From Vanrija pseudolonga (lineage: Eukaryota; Basidiomycota; Tremellomycetes; Trichosporonales; Trichosporonaceae), in contig NC_085854.1 in NCBI RefSeq assembly GCF_020906515.1, forward strand, positions 744,001 through 808,000: a stretch of 64,000 nt of DNA, in the 5' to 3' direction. Below are positions 23,333 to 33,382 of the stretch, one piece after another. The notes under the pieces are model-generated. The model ran no database searches and was not told the DNA's origin. It worked only from the letters and a program-made list of their open reading frames with translations. The position numbers and the translations under genes are program-made. Positions within the stretch are counted from its first letter, which is position 1, and every line of letters begins with the position of its first letter.

Positions 23333-24595
23333 TGTTGTGAGAGTGTAGGTTGTTGGTGGTGTGGGTGTTGAAGAACAGGTGAAGGGGAAGGAGTGACGAG
23401 GGAGGTGGACGAGGGAGAGAGAGAGTGGAAGGGGTGAGGGAGAGTACAGATGAGGAAGTCAAAGGCCTTGTTTGTGCTTTAAAAGGGGATGAGCAGCAGG
23501 CGGTGCGAGCGGGCTGACTTGCGTGCGTGCGTGCGTGCGTGACAGACTTGGTCGTGGTCGTCGCCGTGGTCGTCGTCGTGGCTCGGCTTGCACTGCAATA
23601 TCATCGGCATTTGACGCCCCCCACGATTAGATCCGTGCGCGTGTGCGTCGAGATGGAGCGAGTGTGTGTGTCGGCCGACGACGCGCTCCTCCATCCCTTC
23701 GCGAGCACGTCGCAACGGGCGCACTGCACACTGCACATTCCACCCGCAATCCAATGCAGATTGTAGCTGCAGTCCACTCGCTCGCTGCAGTCGCTGCAGT
23801 CGCCGGCGTCGGAGCCCCTGCACAGACCCCTGGAACGAATCGCTTTTAGATCGCGCCAAGACGAGGTCGACGAGGGGGCAGTGCAGGGGGCGCAATGGCT
23901 GACTGGCTAGCGCTGGCTGGGGCCGGCGCTGGTGCCATGACCTGACTGGTGGAGCCGCCGGGAGTGGCCGCAGCGAGTAGCGAGGTGGGCTGCGCGCCAC
24001 GGCGAAGTGTCGCAGACGCGCCGTCGCTCGCTTGCATCTTGCCATCGCATCGCGCCATCACAGTCGAATCAAGCCTCGTCGTCCTCGTTGTGAAGTGAGA
24101 CACAATCGCCGTTGTAGCGTCGTTGCTTGCCCGCCTTGTTTGACACTGGCGCCACCAGGGTTCAACGCCACACTGCGCTGCGCGCTTTGACCATCCGCCA
24201 TCCGCAGTCACTCACGCCCGCCAGCCAGCCATCCGCAGCCGTGTTTTGACAGACGACGACTAACCCGCGCTGCGTTGCCACGCACGCACGTTGCTCGAGA
24301 CTGTCACTTTGCGCACTTTGTGTACTTCCCACACTTCTCACGCACCGGGGGAGGGCGCAGAGCAAGCTTCGACGCGCCGGTCAACACGACACGCCACGCG
24401 CCACGCCCTGACGCGTCGTCGCGCCCTCTCAATCAATCAATCTCGCCATCTTCCAGATCCCCCTCATCGTGGGCTGCACTCCACTCATCCCGACTTAACA
24501 CACACACGCCAGATGTCCATACTGATCTAAGGCCACACTATTGACACTCCAGCCACACTATTCACACCCGAGCCATCTCACACCGACACGCGCAC
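23333..24595. other. Intergenic region with a (GTGC)n microsatellite
   Basis: About 1.26 kb. A TATA-like TTTTAAAG on the minus strand near 23478-23485 may serve the Asp-rich repeat gene. A tetranucleotide (GTGC)n run lies at about 23521-23541. The remaining frames (up to 188 residues) have no recognisable domain. Confidence 0.5.
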
Positions 24596-25237
24596 TCACG
24601 CCCACACAGCCCCAGCCACAGCCACAACGACGACCGCGACGCCGGCCGAGAGGGCACGCGCGCCGCTCTTCTTCGGGATGCCAGACGGGTCGGCGAGGAG
24701 CGGCGGGGGCGCAGGCGACACGGCCGCAGCGCTGGTGGTGGTAGGCGCCGCGGTGGAGGTCGGCGCCGGGGTGCTCGACGACGACGTGGTAGCGTTGGCC
24801 ATGACGGTTGCGACGGGAAGGACGGGCAGCTGGGTAATGGGCGAGGTGACGACCTGGCCGGGCGGGAGGTTGAGGCCTGGGTCGTGTCAGCGCTTGTTGG
24901 CGCCATGCGGCCACTCACCGACGGTGGAGGTGAGGAAGTCGGGCGCCTCGACGTCGGGGACGACGCCAGAGTCGACACCGCCGCCTCTGCTGTCGAGGGT
25001 CGCGGCGTCGGCCGACGAGGCATCGGCGGCGGGGGCGGGGGCGGGGTCCGCAGGCGCAGCGTCAGTCGCAGCGGGGTCGACTGAGGAGCGTCAGCTGGAG
25101 TTGAAGCTCCCGGCAGCCTTACCACTGCCGCCATCCTGGCGGACGACGAGTTCGGCGATCCCCTCGCACGGAGCGGCGGAGGCGAGAAGCGCAAGGGCAG
25201 CGAGGGCGATCACGACGAGCTTGGCAAAGGTACGCAT
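24596..25237 (-). CDS. Small secreted Ala/Pro/Ser/Thr-rich protein with APDF motif, probable GPI anchor
   Basis: Exons 25237-25123, 25080-24919 and 24876-24596 give 185 residues. Signal peptide MRTFAKLVVIALAALALLASA, then CEGIAELVVRQDGGSG with an RQD motif shared with other genes of the cluster. An Ala/Pro/Asp stretch leads to GVVPDVEAPDFLTSTVG, closely like GILPDIQAPDYNFSTTG in the neighbouring gene. A Ser/Thr/Pro region and a hydrophobic end (ALSAGVAVVVVAVAGAVWA) after KKSG fit a GPI signal. Both introns are phase 1 with GTAAGG and GTGAGT donors. Function unknown. Confidence 0.68.
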
Positions 25238-25503
25238 GTTGTTGGTGTAATGTCGTGACTGAGGTGCACAGACACCAAACTGAGGTCACCCCCTAAATAC
25301 ATGTCGCGGCTGCCCGCACGCCCAGGTGCTGCTCACGGCCTGCGAGCACGGCGATGTGGGAAGCTGTTGTCCGTGTGCACGGTGCGCGGCGGGCAGCGGC
25401 CTGCTGCACAGCGGCCAGTGTGCGTGGCGCACACGCCAGAGAAAGACTGCATAGCATCCGACTGACCCAATCAAGCAAGTGTCCATCTCACAGTGTGTGT
25501 GTG

Positions 25504-25989
25504 CTAGAGCGCAATGACCGCCGCGAGTGAAAGGAGGAGGAGCAGCGCCGCAGGCCGGAGGGCGTCGGCTGCGCTCTTGGACGGCGAGGGCGCCGCCGAG
25601 CTGGAGTGTGCGGATACAGACGCGGAGGGGGCTGCACCCGCGCCGCCGCCGCTGGACGTCGGGAGTGCCGGGGAATTCGTGACGGTTACCACCTTGCCCG
25701 TGAGGGAACCCGTGTCCGATATCACCTGGGTCGAGAGCGGCAAGCTCGCGTTGTCGAACACGGCGAGGGTGTGGGTGATTGCCGCGCCGGGGATGGAGTA
25801 CGATCCTGCGGCAGGCGTCAGTTCAGTCGACTCGGAGCGCCACACACCCGTCGTGCTGAAGTTGTAGTCGGGCGCTTGGATGTCGGGCAGGATACCGTTG
25901 TCGACTGACGGCGAGGCATCGGCCGCGGGCGCGGCCGCGATGAGCGGGAGGAGGGGGAGCGCGGCGAGGGGGAGGAGGGTGAGGCGCAT
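25504..25989 (-). CDS. Small secreted protein with APDY motif, probable GPI anchor
   Basis: Single exon, 161 residues. Signal peptide MRLTLLPLAALPLLPLIAAAP. The motif GILPDIQAPDYNFSTTG follows, then a folded-looking segment (SIPGAAITHTLAVFDNASL, TGKVVTVTNSPALP) and a Ser/Ala/Pro stalk. The tail (ALRPAALLLLLSLAAVIAL) fits a GPI signal. It lies head-to-tail with the 24596-25237 gene, to which it appears related through the motif and build. A TATA-like sequence lies about 60 bp upstream. Function unknown. Confidence 0.7.
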   Translation of the reverse strand: MRLTLLPLAALPLLPLIAAAPAADASPSVDNGILPDIQAPDYNFSTTGVWRSESTELTPAAGSYSIPGAAITHTLAVFDNASLPLSTQVISDTGSLTGKVVTVTNSPALPTSSGGGAGAAPSASVSAHSSSAAPSPSKSAADALRPAALLLLLSLAAVIAL

Positions 25990-26808
25990 TGCGTGTGTGG
26001 TGTGAGTGTGTGGGTGGGTGGGTGTGGGCGAGTGAGGGACGACCACACGAGTATATGTACCGCTCTCGCTGCCCGACACACCTTGCCCGTGCCACACCGC
26101 CGAGGAGGACATGTACGAAGACAGGAGGGCAGGGCTCGCGGCGGCTCGGGCACGCGGGCGATGCGGGCTTGGCGCGGCCTGAGCATGCTTCGCGGGTTTT
26201 GGGGTGGGTGGGTGGGTCGGTGGGGTGGTGTTGGCGGCGTTCGTCCTCTTCTGCATGTATGCTGGAGGCGGGTGCGCATGCGACGCGGTGCTGTTGCACT
26301 CAGTGTGGCGGATGACAGTGCCACAACTCTGCACTTGGACGGCGACGCCACGCCACGCGCCACCCTGCCGAGCCAATACTTGCCAGTTCACAGATGCAAA
26401 AGGCGATAACGTCCATATCCTCCACCCTGCTAGCAGCATGACAGTAACTATTGAAAAAGAAAGCTTGCTTCAAGACGCTTTGACTTGCCCCTCACCTATA
26501 TTCCGGATCGTCATCCAGGTGGCGGATCGAAAGCATCCGGGCGATCAACTCGAGGATTGCGGGCCCGCGCCCCACCGAGGATCGAACATGCGGTCACATT
26601 GCTGAGTATCAAGCTCAATCCCACGAGTGGTCTTAAGCGATTCACCGACGCGGCGTGAACAGGAAGCGGTGCGAGGGGGCGGCGGCGCAGGCTGATGGAC
26701 ATGGCTGCTGGCTGGCTCACACGGCGGCTCGAGGCAAACTAGACATGTTGCATTTTCTTATCTTCCTGCAGACCACTACACTTCTGATCCCCAACCACCT
26801 CTCCATGT
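25990..26808. other. Intergenic region upstream of the APDY gene
   Basis: About 820 bp. It holds a weak TATA-like GTATATG near 26051-26057 (minus-strand use). A Pol III B-box-like GTTCGATCC on the minus strand near 26579-26587 has no foldable tRNA around it. No protein gene seen. Confidence 0.45.
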
Positions 26809-28434
26809 CTACGCCCGCTGGAACGAAGGGTAGCCGGCCTCGGCCTCCTCGTTACACTTGGTCCTGTACACGCCCACGCCGCCAATGTACGACAAGAGGC
26901 GGCGGGGCTTGCCGGGGACATTGGAGCCCATGTACCACGAGTCGGTCTTGGTGACGAGCGTGGCATTCGCAATGCCGTCGTGGTGCTCGACCCAGGCGTC
27001 CTCGCCCGCCTGCGTGGGCTCGATGGTCGTCTTGCCGTCCTTCTTGAGGTCCTCGATCGCGCCCGTGATCCACTCGGTCTGCTGCTGGAGACACGTCGTC
27101 ATGTTGCACAGGGCCGCACTCGGCGCAAGGGGCACGGCCGTCGTCAGCAGGTTCGGGTAGCCGTGCTTGCCCAGCCCCATGGTCGTGCGGATGTCCTTGT
27201 TCCACTCGTCGGTGAGGCTGCGGCCGCCGCGCCCGCGCACGTCGATGCTCGACAGCGCGCCCGAGCCCGCGTCAAAGCCAGTCGCCATGATGATCACGTC
27301 GAGCTCGTACTCTGTCCCGTCCTTGAGCTTGAGGCCCTTGTCCGTGAACGACACAATCGGGTTGTTCTTGACGCTGACGGCCGTGACGTTGTCGCGGAGG
27401 TACACCTCGAGGTAGTTGCGCTCGAGGGGCACGCGGTGGGTGCCAAAGCCGTAGTCCTCAAACTTGGGCACGAGCACCTCGAGGAGGTGCGGGTCGTGCT
27501 TGAGGCGGTCCTTCATCTTGCCCGCGACAAAGTCGGACACCAGCTTGGAGCACTCGGGGTCGGTGAAGATCTCGGGGAAGGTGGCGAGCCAGAACTTGAG
27601 CGACCCGTCCTCGTAGTTGTCCTCCATGAGCTTCTGGCGTTCGGCGGAGTCGGTGGTGATGGCGTACGTGGTGGTAAAGTCGTGCTCGAACCCGGTAAAC
27701 GTGTTGACGATACGCTCCTTGATCTCCTTGAAGCGGCCCTTGTACTCCTCGGCCTCGGCCTGCCCGATGGCGGGGTTCTTCATCGGCAGCGTGTACTGCG
27801 GCGTGCGGGCGAACACAGTCATGTGGCCCGACTCGGGGGCCATGGTCTGGATGACCTGGATGCCCGTGGCGCCGATACCGACGACGCCAACCTTCTTGCC
27901 CTTGACGTCGACGCCCGCGGCGGGGTAGCGCGAAGTGTACACGACCTCGCCCTTGAACTTGTCCTTGTTGGGGAAGAGGTCGGTGATGGGCGCGGACAGC
28001 ATGCCGCCGCACGAGATGAAGAACTGCGAGTCGATAATGTCGCCCGCGCTCGTCTTGATGAGCCACCGGCCGCGGCCCTCGTCGTAGTGCGCGCTCGTGA
28101 TGCGCGCGTTGAACTTGATGTCCTTGCGCAGGTCGAGCTTGTCGGTGATGTAGTGCAGCCAGCGCTCAATCTCGGGCTGGCCGGGGAACTTTTCGCTCCA
28201 CGTCCACCCCTTGTACAGGTCTTCGTCGAACAGGTACTGGTAGATGTAGGCCTCCGAGTCGAACCGCGCGCCGGGGTACCGGTTCCAGTACCACGTCCCG
28301 CCGACGTCGCCGCCCTGCTCGAACACGCGCACCTTGTAGCCAGCCTTGCGGAGCTGGTACAGCTGGTACAGGCCGGCGACGCCAGCGCCGAGCACGACCG
28401 CGTCGAGCGTCTCGGTGGGGTTGGTGCCAGTCAT
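26809..28434 (-). CDS. Flavin-containing Baeyer-Villiger-type monooxygenase (cyclohexanone monooxygenase family)
   Basis: Single exon, 541 residues, normal for class B flavoprotein monooxygenases. FAD Rossmann motif GAGVAG at 16-21; the BVMO block GGTWYWNRYPGARFD at 45-59; NADPH Rossmann motif GIGATG at 186-191. The fingerprint region reads FKGEVVYTSRYP at 160-171, where the family consensus has F-x-G-x3-H-x3-(W)-P, so the usual His and Trp are both Tyr here. The late block LDVIIMATGFD is also present. It would insert oxygen into a ketone or aldehyde, or oxidise a heteroatom, using NADPH and O2. Substrate unknown; the changed fingerprint makes a non-classical subgroup likely. Confidence 0.88.
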   Translation of the reverse strand: MTGTNPTETLDAVVLGAGVAGLYQLYQLRKAGYKVRVFEQGGDVGGTWYWNRYPGARFDSEAYIYQYLFDEDLYKGWTWSEKFPGQPEIERWLHYITDKLDLRKDIKFNARITSAHYDEGRGRWLIKTSAGDIIDSQFFISCGGMLSAPITDLFPNKDKFKGEVVYTSRYPAAGVDVKGKKVGVVGIGATGIQVIQTMAPESGHMTVFARTPQYTLPMKNPAIGQAEAEEYKGRFKEIKERIVNTFTGFEHDFTTTYAITTDSAERQKLMEDNYEDGSLKFWLATFPEIFTDPECSKLVSDFVAGKMKDRLKHDPHLLEVLVPKFEDYGFGTHRVPLERNYLEVYLRDNVTAVSVKNNPIVSFTDKGLKLKDGTEYELDVIIMATGFDAGSGALSSIDVRGRGGRSLTDEWNKDIRTTMGLGKHGYPNLLTTAVPLAPSAALCNMTTCLQQQTEWITGAIEDLKKDGKTTIEPTQAGEDAWVEHHDGIANATLVTKTDSWYMGSNVPGKPRRLLSYIGGVGVYRTKCNEEAEAGYPSFQRA

Positions 28435-29698
28435 GGGGGGAGGGAGTTGCTATGGGTAGGTGGGGTGTTGGGTCTGCTGTAAAGTGCCGGGGAGTGCTGA
28501 GGAGTGCTGGGCAAGCTGCGGTGGTCGTACTGCGCTTGCTGGGGCGTGCTCTCGCTTGCTTGGGAAGGTCCCACCTCTGCTCCCACTCACTTAAGTACCA
28601 TTCTCGAACGCGGCACCTCCACCTCGGCAGATGTGTGCCACCCGCCCGCAGCTGGATCAACGCGGCACCAACGGGCAACGCGGTCTTGCACGCGGCACCT
28701 CCTCCGGGGTAACGGCCGACGGGTATGACCAAAGTTCAATTGCCATCAGTGTAAGCGATGGGGATGTTGGCTGTAGCGCGGTTGAGAGACAAAGGTCAGG
28801 TGCCAGGCGCCAGCTGCGCGGCGCGACGTGCCCAGCTTCAGTATCGCAAGTCAGTAGTAACCGGCGGTCCCCCACCGCCACGACGCCTTATCGCCCGCAC
28901 CCGCCCTCACGCCCGCTGTTCCCGAGTGCGTATATGCGGGGACCCAGAAAGAGCCGAGGTCGAGGTGTGCGGGGTGACGCAAGCAAGCGAGATCGTCGTC
29001 GATGCCGAGCGGCTCGCCTACATGTTAAGGGGCGCCGAGGGGCTCATGTGACTCGGCGACGGCACCGAGCCGTGAACGAGCGAGGGTAAGGCGCCCGGGC
29101 GGCCGGCATGCCAGGAGGGAGGCACAACAATCGCGCAGCGCACGTACATACGTTGCAGGGCGTGTCGAGGTCCTGAGGTTGATGCCCGACCGCAAGGTCT
29201 CTGCGTGCTGCTGCGTGTTACTGCCCCCCCAAAGGATAATCGAGGTGTGCCAAGGCACAAATAGACAACGTGAGGCTCGGTTCAAGGTGGCGGCTCGGCT
29301 TGACCGGCAGTACGCAAGTGTTGCCAGTTGGCGCCAGTCGGCAGAGTCATGGCAGTGTTATCCGAGACTTGCAGCTTCGAGTTTACCGAGCTTGTTGTCA
29401 CTTGTCCCCGAGGTATTTCCCCCAAAGTCAGTCACACTCTCTCGTCGATCACAGCCATCGCCCAGTAAGTACCTTGGCGGAGCAAGCATGTACAGCAGCA
29501 CGTCAACAACCCGAGCCAGCCCCGCACCGAAGCCTCCACGGGCCCCCGTGGGTGCGGCTGGACATATAGCCGGGCCATTGTTGTCGTCTTCTCGTCGGCC
29601 CATCGGTCGAGCCCAGTCGTGTTGATGCACGCTTGCTGACATGCGTCGGGAGACGCTACTGACCGAGGCGACGCTGACTTACTTGAACAGCGCCCAGG
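28435..29698. promoter_or_regulatory. Divergent intergenic region between monooxygenase and HAD gene
   Basis: About 1.26 kb between divergent starts, so it should contain both promoters. A TATA-like CATATAG lies near 29563-29569, about 130 bp upstream of the HAD gene. No convincing gene inside. Confidence 0.45.
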
Positions 29699-30460
29699 AT
29701 GGCAAGCACGACGACGACGAGCAGCACAGTTCCGAAAGGCGCCGAGTCGCCGCCGCCGACGGCCTCGCCCATCCCCAAAGTCCTCGCGTTCGACGTCTTT
29801 GGCACCGTGGTCGACTGGCACGGGAGCATCGCGCGCGAGGCGGAGCGCATCGTGCCCGGCCTCGATGGGGACGCGTTCGCGCTCGCCTGGCGCGAAGGAT
29901 ACCGGCCAGCCATGGCGCGCACGATGGCCTCTGGACAGTTCCGCGTGCTCGACGAGCTGCACCTCGAGATCCTGCGCGACATTGCGCCGCGCTTCGGCCT
30001 GGCCCTCACCCCCGAGCAGGAAGACGAGCTCAACAAGGCATGGCACCGGCTCGACCCTTGGCCTGATAGCGCGGCGGCGCTCGCGCGCCTCAAGACCAAG
30101 TTCATCATCACGCCCCTGTCCAACGGCGGCATCGGGCTGCTCACGCACATGGCCAAGCGCGGCGGCCTGCCGTGGGACGTCGTGCTGTGCGCCGAGGTGT
30201 TCCAGGCGTACAAGCCCGCGCACCGCGTGTACCAGGGCGTCGGGCGCGTGCTCGGCGTCCCGATTGCCGAGGTCATGATGGTCGCGACGCACCACGACGA
30301 CCTCGACGCCGCGCAGGACGCCGGGTTGCAGACGGCGTACATTGCCCGCCCGCTCGAGTTTGGCGCAAAGCATACCGAGCTCAAGGACTCGGAGAGGAAG
30401 GAGAGGCATCCGCTCCACTTTGACTCTATACATGGCCTCGCAGACCACTTTGGGTGTTAG
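29699..30460 (+). CDS. HAD-superfamily hydrolase, haloacid dehalogenase type II-like
   Basis: Single exon, 253 residues. After a Ser/Thr/Pro-rich N-terminus comes FDVFGTVVDW with the nucleophile Asp32, a cap domain (ALAWREGYRPAM...LHLEILRDIAPRFGL), the second motif TPLSNGGIG, the third-motif lysine in AYKPAHRVY, and the acidic motif ATHHDDLDAAQDAGL. These match (S)-2-haloacid dehalogenase (type II), which hydrolyses a 2-halo acid to a hydroxy acid. Fungal members are common and their real substrates are rarely known, so a general phosphatase or dehalogenase activity is equally possible. It converges on the thioesterase gene. Confidence 0.85.
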   Translation: MASTTTTSSTVPKGAESPPPTASPIPKVLAFDVFGTVVDWHGSIAREAERIVPGLDGDAFALAWREGYRPAMARTMASGQFRVLDELHLEILRDIAPRFGLALTPEQEDELNKAWHRLDPWPDSAAALARLKTKFIITPLSNGGIGLLTHMAKRGGLPWDVVLCAEVFQAYKPAHRVYQGVGRVLGVPIAEVMMVATHHDDLDAAQDAGLQTAYIARPLEFGAKHTELKDSERKERHPLHFDSIHGLADHFGC

Positions 30461-30745
30461 AGTGCGGCGGGGTGGCTATGGCGGCGGCGGATGTAGGAGT
30501 GACGACCCGAATGGCGAGTTTCCTACAGACGATGACAGCCACGACAGCCCCACGGACGAGGACGACGACACTTGGGAGTAATGGTGGGGGGAGGTACTAA
30601 GCAACAGGAACTGGACATCGCGCTAGCTCGGCGCGGCGCCGACGTTCACCAAGCCCACAGCATGTATGCAAGATCTACTACAACGCACTAGAAGCGCAGC
30701 TACAACCAGCAGCTGCAACGCTGCCTCACCCAGCCAGGCCCTAGT

Positions 30746-31948
30746 CTACAGCTTCGGCCCCTCCCTGCGCGGCTTCTTGCCCGCCTGGCGCGCACGCACG
30801 ACGCCCTCCTGGCTCGTAGCGGCGATGAGCACGCCGTCCTGGGTGTACACTCGGCCGTTGAGGACGCCGCGGCCTGTCGTGAGGTCGACGGCGATGGCGT
30901 CGATGACGTGCAGCACAGGCTGCGTGCCGTCGTAGGATTCGGGGAAGGGGTAGTAGTGGATCGTGTGGTCGATTGTTGCCTGGGGCGTGTGTCAGTGATT
31001 TTGCAGGCAGGACTGCGAGCCAGCCAGCCAGTCGCCACTCACAACCATGCCCAGCTTGGGGTCCGACGTGGCCGACAGCCCGACTGTGCGGCCGGCCGTC
31101 GCGACAGTCTGCGAGTCGGTAATGTACCCGATCATGGCGCGCGCCTCGTTTGGCGAGACCTTCCTGCCGCCAAACAGGGGCTGGAGCCACACTGCGCGCT
31201 GAGCCGAGTTCTTGCCGGCCTGCGCGCGCGCGCCGACAGCCATCAGAGGGCGCACGATCACCCGGTCAGCGAGGACGGCCTTGCGCGCCTCCGCGTCGGT
31301 GGGGTTGATGCGCAGCCCGAAATCCGCCATGGTCGTCACGTAGTCCTTCCACCTGTTGTCGTCCCGCGACGCCTCTTCAAAGCTCAGGATGTCGGACGGC
31401 ATCGGCCGCTGGTACCGCGTCGAGAAGGGCACCGGGCCGTCCTCTGGTGGCGTCGCGCCGGTGACCTTGGCCGCGATCTCCGGGGCGATGGGTACCGGCG
31501 GGAGCGTGAAGCTCGCCATGAGGGTGAAGATTGTCTCCGAGTTCTGGATCGCGTGCACGAGTCTGCGCGCGTGTGAGTGAGTGCAGGGGAGTTACGCCCA
31601 CCTCGTAGAGTAGCTCTTGCCCTCGCGCAGCCGCTCGACGCAGTAGGTCACCGGTAGGCGGGAGTCGCACCTGGGGTCGGGTTAGTAACACCGCCCACAC
31701 CTCGCGTCGCCCGGCGACAGCCCCACGCACGGAAGAAGAAAGTAGCAGTGCTGCGAGTGCAGGTCCTTGCCCTCGACCGTGCTGACGGCCGCCATGAGCG
31801 CCTGCCCGATGACCTGGCCGCCGTACACGCCGCGGTTGGACGGCGGCGTCCAGAGGTTCTGCGCCTGGAAGGCCTCGAGCCCGAGCAGCCGGGGGACGGG
31901 CTTGATCATGAGCGCGTGGTGCATCGTGTTGTCTGTCTGCTGTGCCAT
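30746..31948 (-). CDS. Acyl-CoA thioesterase II (TesB/ACOT8 type), probably peroxisomal
   Basis: Exons 31948-31731, 31670-31602, 31562-31043 and 30979-30746 give 346 residues, the usual length of this double-hotdog family. Hotdog 1 shows NRGVYGGQVIGQALMAA and LHSQHCYFLLPCDSRLPVTY, the latter rebuilt by splicing with donor GTGCGT. Hotdog 2 has TIDHTIHYYPFPE and RVYTQDGVLIAATSQEGVVR, which carries the catalytic Gln region. It hydrolyses acyl-CoAs to free acid and CoA in fatty-acid breakdown. The C-terminus is PKL, a PTS1-like tripeptide that fits peroxisomal import. Confidence 0.92.
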
Positions 31949-32411
31949 GGCGAGGGAGGGGGGTGGGGTGTATGCAAGTTGGATCAGTGAGTGAGCAGCA
32001 CAAAGTCAATATCTAGCTGGTGCTGTTGTCGGGAACGGGCATTGCCGAACCCGCCCCTGCCTCCACTGTTCGGTCGTTGCCGACAACGCCGGCGGCCGAG
32101 CCAAGCTTGTGGTTTGTGTCACCAACCATCACAAACCAGCGAGTGAGTGAGTGAGTGGCTTGAAGAAAAGGCCGAGGGGACTCCGCCGTGAAATGCACTC
32201 CGCTCAGGTGTGATGCGATGAGCTGGGTGGGTCGCCGGCGTCGCGAAGTCGACGCCGAGCCAGGCGCAGCGCTGGCGGCCAACACGCCGATGCGAGCCCG
32301 CGCGACGCGCATTGCTGCGCGCCGCCTGCGATTCAGCGCCACGCATTCTCCAGGCAGAGAGAGGGGGGACCGGCTCGGCTCATAGGAACGTAACAAATGC
32401 ATGCATGCGAC
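31949..32411. other. Upstream region of the thioesterase gene
   Basis: About 460 bp upstream of the thioesterase start and downstream of the next minus-strand gene. Nothing recognised. Confidence 0.5.
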
Positions 32412-32908
32412 CTACAGCGCCGCGACGAGCACCACAACGAGGACCGCAGCGAGCATCGGCGGCGCGCGGAGGGCCTCGCCGCGCGAGTGGGACGCGGAAG
32501 GCACGGGCGTCGACGAGCCCGCGGCGGAGGGCGGCGCGGCGCTCGACACGGCGGCGCCGGTCGTCGTCGTCGGCACCGCCGCGACGCTGGTGCTACCCCC
32601 CGCAGCGGACGGGGTGATGAGCGTCGTCGACACGGGGAGGTGTGCGCCGGACGCCGATGCGGCACCGGCGGACGGCTTTGCGGCCGATGCCGAGCCCGAC
32701 GCCGGCGCCGGCGCTGCAGAGCCACTAGACACCGCGGCGCTCACGGTGCTCGCGCCTGCCCTTGTCAGCTCTGCTGCTGCCCGCACCCACCAGCCATGGT
32801 GCTCGGGTTGAAATCCGGCGCCATGAACGTGTCGACTGTGCCCGAGTCTGGCGTGGCGCCGAGGGCGAGGGGGAGGAGGGGGAGAGCGAGGAGGAGGGCG
32901 GCGCGCAT
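32412..32908 (-). CDS. Small secreted Ser/Ala-rich protein with APDF motif, probable GPI anchor
   Basis: Exons 32908-32791 and 32755-32412 give 153 residues. Signal peptide MRAALLLALPLLPLALG, then TPDSGTVDTFMAPDFNPSTMAG, which resembles the PDVEAPDFLTSTVG and PDIQAPDYNFSTTG segments of the genes at 24596 and 25504. The intron is phase 1 at the Gly codon directly after the motif, the same relative place as in the 24596 gene. The rest is a Ser/Ala/Pro/Thr stalk ending in a hydrophobic run (PPMLAAVLVVVLVAAL), a likely GPI signal. Function unknown. Confidence 0.65.
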
Positions 32909-32984
32909 CGTGCTGGGGTTGTTGTTGTTCTGCTGTTGACGAAGAAGTGCTGTTGTCCTCCTCGCTCACCTCGTCGCTGCCACT

Positions 32985-32991
32985 CATATAC
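32985..32991 (-). promoter_or_regulatory. TATA-like element upstream of the small APDF gene
   Basis: TATATGA on the minus strand, about 80 bp before the start codon at 32908. Position and sequence fit a TATA box; no experimental support. Confidence 0.35.
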
Positions 32992-33382
32992 CACCGCCAC
33001 AAGAAGCATCCCTCACTCGCGCGCGCACTATTCGCGGCGCGCTCGACCCCCGCCCGTCGCTATTCTCGTCTCGCCGCGCGGCTCGAGCGTGCCCGATGCT
33101 TGATGGCGTGTGCGAGTTGCGGTGCGGGCCTGCTGCGGCCGACTGGCGTGCTGGCCGCTGCCGCTGCCGCTATCTGGTCAGCTGGGGCCTGCTGTCAGAT
33201 GTCAGATGCACCCCCCGATCCTTCTTGCATTGCCCGCTGTGCTTGCACACGCAGGCGCACACACCCGCCTGCCCGCACCGCCCGTCCGCCCGCCTCGCCG
33301 CATGGACTGGACCGTGCATATGGTAGTGTACAGGTTGAGGTTGGTGGCACAGCCACTTGGTCAGTCGCGGCCCCGGCGCCGC
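32992..33382. other. Intergenic region between small APDF gene and SGNH gene
   Basis: About 390 bp, no gene or strong repeat seen. Confidence 0.5.

Noticed and set aside
26575-26660. Possible tRNA on the minus strand with a GTTCGATCC B-box
   Set aside because: The T-stem does not pair (U-U opposite) and no consistent acceptor or anticodon arm could be drawn; at best a relic.
26980-28482. 500-codon plus-strand frame opposite the monooxygenase
   Set aside because: The minus-strand frame has all flavoprotein motifs; this one has none and reflects GC-rich third positions.
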